Below are positions 26,660 through 35,473 of a stretch of 64,000 nt of DNA, one piece after another (within the stretch, counting starts at the first letter, position 1; each line of letters opens with the position of its first letter). Source of the DNA: Bacteroidia bacterium (lineage in GTDB: Bacteria > Bacteroidota > Bacteroidia > UKL13-3); assembly GCA_023151275.1 (NCBI GenBank), contig JAKLJI010000011.1, positions 1 through 64,000 on the forward strand, given 5' to 3'. Position numbers and translations under genes: made by a program. The notes under the pieces are model-generated. The model was not told the DNA's origin, searched no databases, and was given only the letters and a program-made list of their open reading frames with translations.

Positions 26660-29338
26660 TTACTTCCCTTTCTTCAGTTTCAATCGTTCTTTTCCAAATT
26701 CAAGGAGAGCATCAATAAATTCATAAGGCTTATACCCGTTCAATGCACATTGGTGGAAGATGGCAGTTGCCGGAGTCATACCCGGTAAGGAGTTTATCTC
26801 AATGATAATTACTTCTGGTTTTTTGCCTTTCCAAACCCGAACAAATGCATCAATGCGGCAATAGCCTTCAACACCCAATGCCTTTGCAGCTGCTTTCAAA
26901 ACGTGCTGCACCTCTTTGCTAATGGACTTATTGGCTGAAGGTGTTTTGGCATATCGCGCTGGTGTAATGTTTTGACCTTGTCCCGCAAGGAATTTTTCTT
27001 CTAGGGATAGAATTTCACCTTCAGCAAGCGATTCACTCGGCTCAAAAGTTTCAAACACCAATTTGCCTCCTTTGTACTTGGTAAGCATTCCCCCCGTAAC
27101 TTCCAGAAAATGGTGTGCATATTCTTTCTCTACAAATTTCTCAACTAAAAAATGGGGCTTCTTAGGAAACTCTTCTTTGGGTTTTAGTCCAAGTCGTTCT
27201 GCCAGTTCTGCATTGATTTCAAGGCTAGGTCTGAAGGCGCCATCCGCAAAGGCAATGAGCTGTTCCCTGGTTTTAATTTTCTTTACCGCAGAACTACATC
27301 CATCGTCGGCAGGTTTGGCAATGAGTGGGTAACCAATAGCTTCAATATGCTTAATTACCTCGTCTTTGTTTTTTTTCCACTCCTCTTCTAAAACCAATGC
27401 ATGGTCGGCAACCAAGAATCCTTTTTTTCGAAGTAGGGCATTGGTTTCAAATTTGTTGATGGTGATTTGCGAACTTTCAACACCCGAGCCATTGTAAGGA
27501 ATTTTAAGTTTGTTCAGTTCCTTTTGAATGGTCCCATCTTCTCCCGGTCTGCCATGAAGGGCAATGAATACAGCATCCGCTAATTTCTTCAATTCGGCAT
27601 AGCTGATTTCTCGTGGTTCAAACAATTCGGTCTTGCTGTATTTGTGAAGAATATCACTACACTCCGCAGCAATGGAATTCATGATTTGAGGCCGATGGTA
27701 ATGCATCACTTTATCGCGAATATCATCGGCATTGTCCTTCAGCATAACATGAATAGGCAAAAGGTATAGCGAATGCAATTGGTCATTGCCTGTTACAAAA
27801 ACCGGGAAGGGTTCGTATTTTTCGGAGGAGGCAAGTTTCTCGTAAATGTTTCTTCCACTTTCTACCGATATATGCCGTTCTGTTGAATACCCACCCATCA
27901 TAACCGCCACCCTTGTCTTTTTGGTTTTTCGGCTTGATTGAAGTTTCAGTTCAGCATCCAATTTCTGCAACAACTTTTCAAAAGCTGAATGTTGACCAAT
28001 ACTTGCAATGCGTTCTGCCAGCGAAGTTCGGATGATATAAGTTAAGAACTGCGATGGATTCAAACCAATTTCGGCAGCCTGATGAAAGAAGAAAGACGAT
28101 GGCATCATGCCGGAAGTGGTATTCGGATCATTCAAAAAAAGTTGTCCATCTTTAGCTAGAAAGCCGTCGATACGGGCATACACATGAAAGCCAAAATGAA
28201 CAAACAAGTGCTCGCAGGCCTTCCGTATTTTTTGAATGCCTTCATCATCCAAGTCAATTGGCGTTACTTTCCTGCTTAAACCAGGAAGGTACTTGCTTCG
28301 GTAATCAAAAACTTCTTTGCCTTTCACAATTTCTGTAGGAGGCAAAGCAACTGCACTTCCATCTTCTTTTCGTAACACAATGCACGAGAATTCCCGCCCT
28401 TCGATAAAGGCCTCGGCAAGCACTTCTGTTTCTGCTGCAAGACTTTCTAGTACAACTTCATCCTGTTTTTTGAATTGCTTATCGAGGAAATCCCAACACG
28501 CATCCGGATGCGTAATTGTGGTGTGTCCGCATCGTGCAGGTAAACCAATGCCTTCTTTTACATCGCTTAGTTTTTGAATGAATAAATACTTGCCATTCTT
28601 ATCTAAAGAAGTCCATTCTTGTTTTTTAATTTTTTGAATGAAGAATGCCCTGAGAACGGCTTGTTCAAATGCCTCAAATGAGTTGTGATTAATCACTGAA
28701 ACACCAACCGAGCTGCCTTGATTAGCCGGTTTTATAACAAATGGAAGACCTGGTTTGGCAAGCATTTCGGCATGAATTTCTTTCAAACGCCCAAGTTCAT
28801 TTCGGTGAATGCTTGCATAAGCAGGAACCTGCATTCCTGCAGCCAGCATAAGGTCTTTTTGCATGCGTTTATTCATGCCTAGGGCACTTGGCAAAATACC
28901 GGAGCCTGAGTAGGGGATACCATGCCATTCAAGCAATCCCTGTATCGTACCATCCTCGCCAAAATTGCCGTGAAGGGCAAGGAACGCGAAGTCTATATAG
29001 TTTTTGAGTTCAGAGAATTGCAGAAGCTTGCCCAATTTTCCAGCCATTTTTCGGCCTTGATCTGCATGAGCCTCCTCAAGATGTTCTGCATATACTTGAA
29101 TTCCGTATTTGTTGTCTTTTAAATAAGAAACAGGAGGATAAAAGTCGCGGATTGAACCCTTGTAAATGTATTGCCAATCCAACAGGATAATCTGATTGAA
29201 ACTGTCAACAAACAGCGGTACAGCTTCAAACAAGGATTTATCGAGGTTGTCGTAAACTGTTCTTCCACCTGCAAATGAAACTTCCCGTTCTCGGGAACTC
29301 CCCCCGAAGAAAATGCCAATACGAATGCGATTGCTCAT
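26660..29338 (-). CDS. Tandem (double) D-alanine-D-alanine ligase-like protein
   Basis: The 892-residue protein is two complete Ddl-type ATP-grasp units in a row. The first (about 1-455) has GGSSREREVSFAGG, ALHGNFGEDGTIQG, VIKPANQGSSVGVS and NDPNTTSGMMPSS; the second (about 475-890) has MMGGYSTERHISVESG, ALHGRPGEDGTIQKE, LIAKPADDGCSSAVKK and EINSLPGMTP. Canonical Ddl is about 310-360 residues and acts as a homodimer, so this may be a covalent dimer, or the halves may have different substrates. The first unit replaces the usual E-(V/I)-N with ND-PN at the metal site; the second lacks the canonical SSVGV in its phosphate loop (CSSAV). Neither half is clearly inactive. Cytoplasmic peptidoglycan precursor synthesis or another dipeptide ligation is inferred. 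Confidence 0.85.
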   Translation of the reverse strand: MSNRIRIGIFFGGSSREREVSFAGGRTVYDNLDKSLFEAVPLFVDSFNQIILLDWQYIYKGSIRDFYPPVSYLKDNKYGIQVYAEHLEEAHADQGRKMAGKLGKLLQFSELKNYIDFAFLALHGNFGEDGTIQGLLEWHGIPYSGSGILPSALGMNKRMQKDLMLAAGMQVPAYASIHRNELGRLKEIHAEMLAKPGLPFVIKPANQGSSVGVSVINHNSFEAFEQAVLRAFFIQKIKKQEWTSLDKNGKYLFIQKLSDVKEGIGLPARCGHTTITHPDACWDFLDKQFKKQDEVVLESLAAETEVLAEAFIEGREFSCIVLRKEDGSAVALPPTEIVKGKEVFDYRSKYLPGLSRKVTPIDLDDEGIQKIRKACEHLFVHFGFHVYARIDGFLAKDGQLFLNDPNTTSGMMPSSFFFHQAAEIGLNPSQFLTYIIRTSLAERIASIGQHSAFEKLLQKLDAELKLQSSRKTKKTRVAVMMGGYSTERHISVESGRNIYEKLASSEKYEPFPVFVTGNDQLHSLYLLPIHVMLKDNADDIRDKVMHYHRPQIMNSIAAECSDILHKYSKTELFEPREISYAELKKLADAVFIALHGRPGEDGTIQKELNKLKIPYNGSGVESSQITINKFETNALLRKKGFLVADHALVLEEEWKKNKDEVIKHIEAIGYPLIAKPADDGCSSAVKKIKTREQLIAFADGAFRPSLEINAELAERLGLKPKEEFPKKPHFLVEKFVEKEYAHHFLEVTGGMLTKYKGGKLVFETFEPSESLAEGEILSLEEKFLAGQGQNITPARYAKTPSANKSISKEVQHVLKAAAKALGVEGYCRIDAFVRVWKGKKPEVIIIEINSLPGMTPATAIFHQCALNGYKPYEFIDALLEFGKERLKLKKGK

Positions 29339-29455
29339 GCCTCAAACTTAGGGTTTGATTCCCACAATTGTTAGCTTTCGTATGGGTCTTCTTCTTAGAT
29401 TTGATGTTGAAAATTCATTTTTATTGAAAAATCTTTTTTAAGATTGGCAAGACTT

Positions 29456-29483
29456 TTGCAGAATTTAGAAATGTGTAAATTAG
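29456..29483 (+). promoter_or_regulatory. Candidate promoter of the TlpA/subtilase operon
   Basis: TTG at 29456-29458 (in TTTTG), 17 bases, then TAAATTAG at 29476, one base off TAnnTTTG. The ATG follows 31 bases later. Confidence 0.45.
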
Positions 29484-29514
29484 CCCTGATTTTTCAACCT
29501 CTAGAAACCATATC

Positions 29515-30018
29515 ATGAAAAAGTTAAGCATCCTGCTTGTTTGTCTCTTTATTGCTGCCTCCTCCTTTGCTCAAAATGCCAATCAAACCTTACCTGACCT
29601 GGCATTGAAAGATGTTAATGGTAAGCCCAAAAACATGTCCGATTATTCTAAGGCTAAAAAGATCATCATCGTTAGCTTTTGGGCTACCTGGTGCTCGCCT
29701 TGTAAAAAGGAACTCAACAATATCAATGAATTGTACGAAGAATGGAAAACCAAATACAACCTTGAATTGGTTGCTGTTTGCACCGATAATGCCAGAAACG
29801 TGAGTAAGGTAAAACCTTATGTAGATGGACAAGGCTGGGATTATGATATCATTATGGACGTAAATCAGGACTTTCAGCGGGCTATGAATATTGTTCAGAT
29901 TCCGCATACATTGCTTCTCGACCAAAATGGAAATATTGTTTACAGTCATAGTGGTTATGTAGAAGGTGATGAGTTTATGCTGGAAGAGAAAATCAAAGAA
30001 CTGCTAGGCAAAAAATAA
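29515..30018 (+). CDS. TlpA-like periplasmic thioredoxin
   Basis: The 167-residue product has a signal peptide (MKKLSILLVCLFIAASSFAQ) and a thioredoxin fold with the redox motif FWATWCSPCKKEL, cysteines 60 and 63, and the cis-proline region VQIPHTLLL. It belongs to the TlpA/ResA disulfide reductase group acting in the periplasm. Its stop is followed after two bases by the ATG of a secreted subtilisin-like protease, so it is co-transcribed and may keep cysteines of secreted proteins reduced or help the protease fold. Confidence 0.9.
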   Translation: MKKLSILLVCLFIAASSFAQNANQTLPDLALKDVNGKPKNMSDYSKAKKIIIVSFWATWCSPCKKELNNINELYEEWKTKYNLELVAVCTDNARNVSKVKPYVDGQGWDYDIIMDVNQDFQRAMNIVQIPHTLLLDQNGNIVYSHSGYVEGDEFMLEEKIKELLGKK

Positions 30019-30020
30019 GT

Positions 30021-32537
30021 ATGCAATTCAGGAGCTTATTTGCTGCACTATTTGCGGTGCTGAAGCTTTCGGCACAATCAAACGAAGTAAAAGATGCTCC
30101 TCCCTTTTTTAGTACTGATCAGGGCTCTTATTGTGAATATGAGGGCCCTGATTTTTTTGGTAAACCTCAATATATCTGCACGCATTCCAACTTGAATAGT
30201 GCGAAAATGCTTGGCACCGATAAACTTTGGAATGGCTTTCCTTCTCTTCAAATCCAAGGAGCCAATCTAGATAAGCTAGCCATTTGGGATGGAGGTGCAG
30301 TTCGAACCACTCACCGAGAATTTGGAGGTAGAGTTCGGAACATGGATTCGGTTTCCTTGAGTTCACACAGTACCCAAGTTGCAGGCAATTTAGTTGCATC
30401 CGGAGTTTTGGCCGACGCAAAGGGAATGGCTCCATCTACCCAGTTGAGGGCTTGGAATTTTACAAACGATAACAATGAAATCATTGCCAATGCCGCTTCC
30501 CTTTTTGTAAGCAATCATTCCTATGGAACTACTGTTGCCTGGCAAAATATCGGTGGTCAAATCTATTGGTACGGGGATAGTTCTCTCAACCAGTTCCGCG
30601 ACTGGAAATTTGGCTATTACGATAATCGTTCAAGAATTTGGGACAGCGTTCAATTTGCCAATCCTTATTACTTGATGGTTAAAAGTTCCGGAAATGACCG
30701 CGGCTCTGGAGTTGCACCCGGTACTCCTCATTATTATTGGAATGGTTCAGCTTGGGCCTTAACTTCTACAACCCGCGATACAGTTGGCCCTTATGATTGC
30801 CTGGCAACATTCTCCAATTCAAAGAATACCCTGGTAGTGGGTGCTTGCCAAACTGATACCGGATTTTTTTCCGGAATAAAAGATGCGGTCCCCTTTAGTT
30901 ACAGCAGTCGTGGCCCTACTGATGATGGCCGTATAAAGCCGGATTTGGTGGCACCCAGTGGTTTGGTTTATTCTTCAACAAGCACCCATGATTCAGCTTA
31001 TGCCTTTTTGGGCGGCACATCCATGTCGTCACCTGCGCTTGCCGGTTCTGCTTTGGGATTGCAAGAATTGCACCAAAAATTAACGGGAAGATGGATGTGG
31101 AATTCCTCCCTAAAGGTGCTGTTAATCCATTTCGCCAGGCCTTGTAAGTCGAATAGCTGGGGGCCGGATTATGACTGTGGTTGGGGAATTCCCAATGTGA
31201 AGCAGGCAGCTGATTTCCTCATTGCAAATAAACATGCTCCGGTCCAGGAATCTACCTTAATCCATGGAACCCAACGTCAACTTAAGCTTCGTGTAGCATC
31301 CTCAACAGATACCCTAAAAGTGAGTTTGTGTTGGACAGATCCACATGCGCAAACTGCTGCACCAGCCTATAACGATTCAGCCCTTAAGTTGATTAACGAC
31401 CTTGATATGCGCTTGCTACAAGGTAATTCAGTAAGTGTTTATCCTTATGTGCTTAATCCAAATGTTCCCGCAGCTCCCGCCATACGAGGAGATAATTATA
31501 GAGACAATGTTGAGCAACTCAATCAAACCGGATTAAGTCCGGGCATTTATACCCTTCGCATTTCGCATAAAAACAATTTGCAACAGGGCGCTCAAAATTT
31601 TAGTTTAATCAGTAACCAACTTATTGAACCCATGCAAGGGGCAAGCCAGCTTCAATTGGTAAGTTCGAGTCCTCAGCATATTCAATTAAGTTGGAAAAAA
31701 GGAACAGGTGCAAAACGTTTGGTATTGGCTTCTGCTGCACCCTTGAATCAAATCTATCCACAAGATGGAATTTCGTACAATGCCTCTTCCAGTTGGATGC
31801 AGGGAGATTCACTTGCAAGCGGCGTGTATGTAGTTTATAACGACACTGGCTCAGCGCTTACCATTACAAATCTTTCGCCCAATCAAACCTTGTTCTTTCG
31901 TATAATTGAGTACAATGGAAACGGTAATCAAATTCTTTATGCCGATTCGCAAGGATTGGATGGAAATTTTCAAACGCTACCATTTCGCTTATTGGCCTTT
32001 AGTGCAGAGCAGGTTTCAGACAATCAAATCAACCTGTCCTGGACCAGCGTTCAGGAAATCAACACAGATAGTTTTTTAATTGAACGAGCAGCTGAGGATT
32101 TGCCTTACCAACAGGTTGCTGCGCTTAAAGGTGCGGGTTACTCCTTAAGTATTCATAAGTATTATTTTTCGGATACCCTTGGAGTGGCTAAAATCAAAGA
32201 GTATGCGCGTTACCGATTGGCACAACGCAATTCCGATGGCTCCTATTTTTATAGCCGCGAAATCCGTGTAAATGTATTACGCCCATGGACGTTGGACCTG
32301 CTATATCCAAATCCATTTACCAATCAATTCACCTTGAAGTTCACCACAAACTATCCTATGCCATTGGATTTGGAAATTCTCGACCCTGTTGGCAGGTTGG
32401 TTCAGTCAGAAAAAATAAGTATCAGCAACCAGTTGATTGTAACTGTCAGCACAGTTAATCTTCAACCCGGAGTTTATTATATCCGCCTGAGCTCGGGCAA
32501 TTACAGCAAGGTTTTTAAAGGGATAAAAACCAATTAG
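30021..32537 (+). CDS. Secreted subtilisin-like serine protease (S8) with T9SS tail
   Basis: The 838-residue preproprotein has a short signal peptide (MQFRSLFAALFAVLKLSAQ) and a peptidase S8 domain with D90 (AIWDGGAV), H116 (SSHSTQVAGN) and S334 (GGTSMSSPALAG). A jelly-roll-like P-domain-type region follows (about 400-535), then FN3-like sequence and a type A T9SS C-terminal domain (LYPNPFTNQFTLKF ... YSKVFKGIKTN). There is no long propeptide before the catalytic Asp. It is exported by type IX secretion and likely degrades external protein. It is co-transcribed with the TlpA gene, and its stop codon overlaps that of the convergent dapA by 4 bp. Confidence 0.92.
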   Translation: MQFRSLFAALFAVLKLSAQSNEVKDAPPFFSTDQGSYCEYEGPDFFGKPQYICTHSNLNSAKMLGTDKLWNGFPSLQIQGANLDKLAIWDGGAVRTTHREFGGRVRNMDSVSLSSHSTQVAGNLVASGVLADAKGMAPSTQLRAWNFTNDNNEIIANAASLFVSNHSYGTTVAWQNIGGQIYWYGDSSLNQFRDWKFGYYDNRSRIWDSVQFANPYYLMVKSSGNDRGSGVAPGTPHYYWNGSAWALTSTTRDTVGPYDCLATFSNSKNTLVVGACQTDTGFFSGIKDAVPFSYSSRGPTDDGRIKPDLVAPSGLVYSSTSTHDSAYAFLGGTSMSSPALAGSALGLQELHQKLTGRWMWNSSLKVLLIHFARPCKSNSWGPDYDCGWGIPNVKQAADFLIANKHAPVQESTLIHGTQRQLKLRVASSTDTLKVSLCWTDPHAQTAAPAYNDSALKLINDLDMRLLQGNSVSVYPYVLNPNVPAAPAIRGDNYRDNVEQLNQTGLSPGIYTLRISHKNNLQQGAQNFSLISNQLIEPMQGASQLQLVSSSPQHIQLSWKKGTGAKRLVLASAAPLNQIYPQDGISYNASSSWMQGDSLASGVYVVYNDTGSALTITNLSPNQTLFFRIIEYNGNGNQILYADSQGLDGNFQTLPFRLLAFSAEQVSDNQINLSWTSVQEINTDSFLIERAAEDLPYQQVAALKGAGYSLSIHKYYFSDTLGVAKIKEYARYRLAQRNSDGSYFYSREIRVNVLRPWTLDLLYPNPFTNQFTLKFTTNYPMPLDLEILDPVGRLVQSEKISISNQLIVTVSTVNLQPGVYYIRLSSGNYSKVFKGIKTN

Positions 32538-33400
32538 CGCAATTCCTTGTGCAAGGTTTCCAATTGCTGGTAAACTTCAGATTTTACAGGAGCCAAAGGC
32601 AATCGAACCACATTTTTGCAAAGCCCCAGCATGCTCATAACAGCTTTGATGCCACCCGGATTCCCATCCAGGAAAATGGCTTTCATCATGCTATAGAGTT
32701 GATAATGCAATTGACGAGCCTCTTCAAAACGTCCTTCCAAGCCTAAGCGAACCATGGTGCTGAATTGGGCCGGATAAGCCTGGCCAATCACTGAAATTAC
32801 ACCACTCATGCCCATAGCTAAAAAAGGGAGTGTTAGGTTGTCATCGCCACTAATTACCAAAAAAGAATCGGGAGCACCCTGAAGGATATCCATGAATTGT
32901 TCGGAGTTTCCGCTGGCTTCTTTGATCGCAATGATATTGGGATGATTAGCCAGTTTAAGCGTGGTGCTAACTGCCATATTGCTTCCTGTTCTACCCGGTA
33001 CATTGTACAGAATTACAGGAACCGGACTCGCATCTGCAATAGCTTGGTAATGCTGGAAAATGCCCTCTTGGTTGGGTTTGTTGTAGTACGGACTAACCGA
33101 TAAAATAGCATCGTATCCCTCAAAGTTGAATTCGGAAATTGTGCTCAGTACTTCGGCTGTATTATTGCCGCCAATGCCTGCCGCGCAAGCCACACGTCCA
33201 GCAGCTTTATCTGCAACAAAGCGGTAAACTTGTTCCTTCTCCGCTTTGGAAAGGGTAGCCGTCTCTCCGGTTGTTCCTAAAGCAACCAGGTAATCAACAC
33301 CACCTGAAATGCAATGGTCTATAATCTTTTCAAGTGAATCAAAATCTATACTGAAGTCTTCGTTAAATGGGGTAATAAGTGCAACGCCTGTTCCTCTCAT
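32534..33400 (-). CDS. dapA: 4-hydroxy-tetrahydrodipicolinate synthase
   Basis: The 288-residue TIM-barrel protein has the substrate loop ALGTTGETATL (residues 40-50), Y132 in LYNVPGRTG and the Schiff-base lysine K160 in AIKEASGN, agreeing with E. coli Y133 and K161. It condenses pyruvate and aspartate semialdehyde in the lysine/diaminopimelate pathway, which also feeds peptidoglycan. It appears to be a single gene, convergent with the protease gene with overlapping stops and no terminator between. Confidence 0.95.
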   Translation of the reverse strand: MRGTGVALITPFNEDFSIDFDSLEKIIDHCISGGVDYLVALGTTGETATLSKAEKEQVYRFVADKAAGRVACAAGIGGNNTAEVLSTISEFNFEGYDAILSVSPYYNKPNQEGIFQHYQAIADASPVPVILYNVPGRTGSNMAVSTTLKLANHPNIIAIKEASGNSEQFMDILQGAPDSFLVISGDDNLTLPFLAMGMSGVISVIGQAYPAQFSTMVRLGLEGRFEEARQLHYQLYSMMKAIFLDGNPGGIKAVMSMLGLCKNVVRLPLAPVKSEVYQQLETLHKELR

Positions 33401-33470
33401 GGTTGTAAGTTTTTCAAGAATTCAAAGGTATCGGAAATTTGCAGGTTTAGGCAAAAGGTGGAAAAAATCA

Positions 33471-33503
33471 GGGCAGTATTAGATGGTCAAATGCGTTTTC
33501 CGG
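33471..33503 (+). repeat. Solo right terminus of the TIR element family
   Basis: GGGCAGTATTAGATGGTCAA followed by ATGCGTTTTCCGG repeats the right end of the elements at 62537-62714 and 62722-62886 with only a few differences. No left end is seen, so this is a fragment between dapA and the exonuclease gene. Confidence 0.7.
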
Positions 33504-33576
33504 AGTGAATACGGAGTGTGAATACGTTGATATTTATCAGTGGTTCAGTTTTATTTTCCGTTTTACTTTCGACAAC

Positions 33577-34875
33577 GTGTACGCACTAGTTGACATTGAA
33601 ACCACGGGAGGTCAGCCTTCCGGAAATTCCATCACCGAAATCGCCATTCTGATAAGTGATGGTGAGCGTATTGTGGATAGTTTTCAAACCCTCATAAATC
33701 CCGGAGCACCAATCCCTCATTACATACAAGCCTTCACAGGTATTGATTATTCCTTCATCAAACACCAGCTTGAAGCTTGTGGTTTAACCTTAAATGCTAA
33801 AAAGCTGTGCACCGTCCGACTATCACGCAAGGTGTTTCCGGGTTATCGTTCGTATTCGTTAGGCAATATTTGTGCCTCCTTAGGGATACGTTTGCAAGAC
33901 CGTCATAGGGCAGGAGGTGATGTCAGGGCAACTGCCGAACTTTTTCATAGGATCCTCCGGGAAGACAAAGCGGGCGTTGTTGCTGAAAGCTTGAAGAAAG
34001 GAGCGCGGGAGTATGTGTTGCCTCCAAATATTCCGAAAGAACAAGCTGATAAATTACCGGCAGGCGCCGGGGTCTATTATTTTGTTGATGAGCGTGGATT
34101 GGCACTTTATGTTGGAAAGGCAAAAAACCTGAAGTCGCGCGTGTATGGACACTTCTCGGGTACCCTGAAAAGTGCCCAAAAGCAAAATTTCCTGCGTGCA
34201 ATTCACGGCTTAAGTTTTACCCCAACTGGAAGCGAACTGCTAGCCTTGCTACTCGAAAGTCATGAAATACGCCGGCTTTGGCCCGATGAAAATAAAGCCC
34301 AAAAGCGAGTAGCTCAAGTGTATGGCCTGTTTGATTACCTCGATCAAAATGGAAAAATACGCTTTGGCATAGATAAAGTAAGAGGTGGAGTAAAGCCCTT
34401 GCTGGTATTCTCAAACCGACTTAGTGCCATGCAATACCTGGATAAAATGGTTGATATGTTCCAACTATGTCCAAAGCTTTGCAACCAGCAAACCAATCCC
34501 GGGCCTTGCATTGCTATTGAAAAGGAAGTTTGCGGAGGCGAATGTCAGGTAAAGGAAAATAAGGAAGCATACAATGCCAAAGCACAAGCCTTTTTTGACA
34601 GTTTAAATCAGGAAAAGCGTATTTATTTTATCGTAGGAAAAGGCCGCAACAACAAAGAAAAATCGGTAGTCATATACGAGCCAGGAAGGACCCTTTCCTA
34701 TACCTTTTTGCCCAGCCGGCAGCAATTGGATTTTGAATTGGTAAGAGAGCAGGCAAATCACCTCAAACTAAACCCGGTAATGGAGTCTATACTTGCACCT
34801 GTTATTAGCGGTGAGCAGCAAAAAGACTACAAAGTATTCACCCAAACCCAGTTTAATTTTTCAGAAAACGGATAG
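33577..34875 (+). CDS. DEDD exonuclease/GIY-YIG fusion lacking the Exo II motif
   Basis: From the GTG at 33577 the protein is 432 residues (an in-frame extension to 33505 is possible but unlike the family). An N-terminal DnaQ-type 3'-5' exonuclease domain has Exo I (VDIETTGG) and Exo III (HRAGGDVRATAELF), followed by a GIY-YIG nuclease domain as in UvrC (AGVYYFVDERGLALYVGKAKNLKSR, split here: AGVYYFVDE then LYVGKAKNLKSRV), then a Cys-rich stretch (CPKLCNQ, CGGEC). Related proteins have about 40 residues between FTGI and DYSFIK containing the Exo II motif (HNxxFD); here FTGIDYSFIKHQLE joins directly, an in-frame deletion of roughly 120 bases. The exonuclease is therefore probably inactive while GIY-YIG looks intact. 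Role in DNA repair inferred. Confidence 0.82.
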   Translation: MYALVDIETTGGQPSGNSITEIAILISDGERIVDSFQTLINPGAPIPHYIQAFTGIDYSFIKHQLEACGLTLNAKKLCTVRLSRKVFPGYRSYSLGNICASLGIRLQDRHRAGGDVRATAELFHRILREDKAGVVAESLKKGAREYVLPPNIPKEQADKLPAGAGVYYFVDERGLALYVGKAKNLKSRVYGHFSGTLKSAQKQNFLRAIHGLSFTPTGSELLALLLESHEIRRLWPDENKAQKRVAQVYGLFDYLDQNGKIRFGIDKVRGGVKPLLVFSNRLSAMQYLDKMVDMFQLCPKLCNQQTNPGPCIAIEKEVCGGECQVKENKEAYNAKAQAFFDSLNQEKRIYFIVGKGRNNKEKSVVIYEPGRTLSYTFLPSRQQLDFELVREQANHLKLNPVMESILAPVISGEQQKDYKVFTQTQFNFSENG

Positions 34876-34983
34876 ATATCCGTCAAATTACCATCGCTTT
34901 TCCGGAGGGCAAACCTGCCATCAACATCCATAAAGAACAAAAATTTAGTGCAGGCAGGCCGGGCCATGCACTGCTAGTCCTCG

Positions 34984-35062
34984 CCGGAATAAACCGCTGC
35001 TGTATGGCGTGGGCAAGAGCTTCTTGGGTCGCTTTGCCCACGCCACAGCAGCAGGTTTTTCC
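34984..35062. repeat. GC-rich long hairpin element 1
   Basis: Within the 598-bp gap after the exonuclease gene, CCGGAATAAACC-GCTGCTGT-(AT)-GGCGTGGGCAA pairs with TTGCCCACGCC-ACAGCAGC-A-GGTTTTTCCGG, leaving only small bulges: a stem of about 30 bp around a 17-base loop. GC content is well above the surroundings. No T-run follows, so it is not a simple terminator. The rest of 34876-35344 shows no gene I can support. Confidence 0.7.
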
Positions 35063-35344
35063 GGCTGTGGGCTATCCGTTGCTGTCCCTTTTGCCGGGGG
35101 CATTCCTTTGCCATATTCCTGTAAGATGAGCAAGAGCTTGACCGCGCAATTTGTTATTCTGAACAAGGAGAATGACCTTGCACGGAGTAATTTACATTGG
35201 GCCTGCTGATTAACGCGCATTGTATTGATTGTGCAGATAGTAACCCGGAAAAAATGAATTCTTCTGCAAGGCTTTGAAACGATACTTTTGGGTAAAATTA
35301 GTTAAAGATGCAGCATTTTTTCCAGAACACTAATTCAGCTCCAC

Positions 35345-35442
35345 ATCATCTTCTTCAGATAAGGGTGAACAGCTGTACGAAAGTACGATCTGCAAGCCTT
35401 ATCCTCGAATCTGATGCAGATCTGAATATAACAGCAGACCCT
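35345..35442 (-). repeat. Dispersed repeat, copy 1
   Basis: The reverse complement of 35395-35442 matches 55040-55087 at 43 of 48 positions (AGGGTCTGCTG ... GATTCGAGGATAAG), with weaker similarity continuing to TCTGAAGAAGATGATG. It lies just upstream of a lipoprotein gene. No coding content recognised. Confidence 0.65.
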
Positions 35443-35473
35443 ACATACTTGGCAAAACGTAATTTAATGATTT

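Noticed and set aside
34945-35220. Overlapping ORFs of 91 and 66 codons on opposite strands
   Set aside because: They span the 79-bp hairpin; the palindrome creates open frames on both strands.
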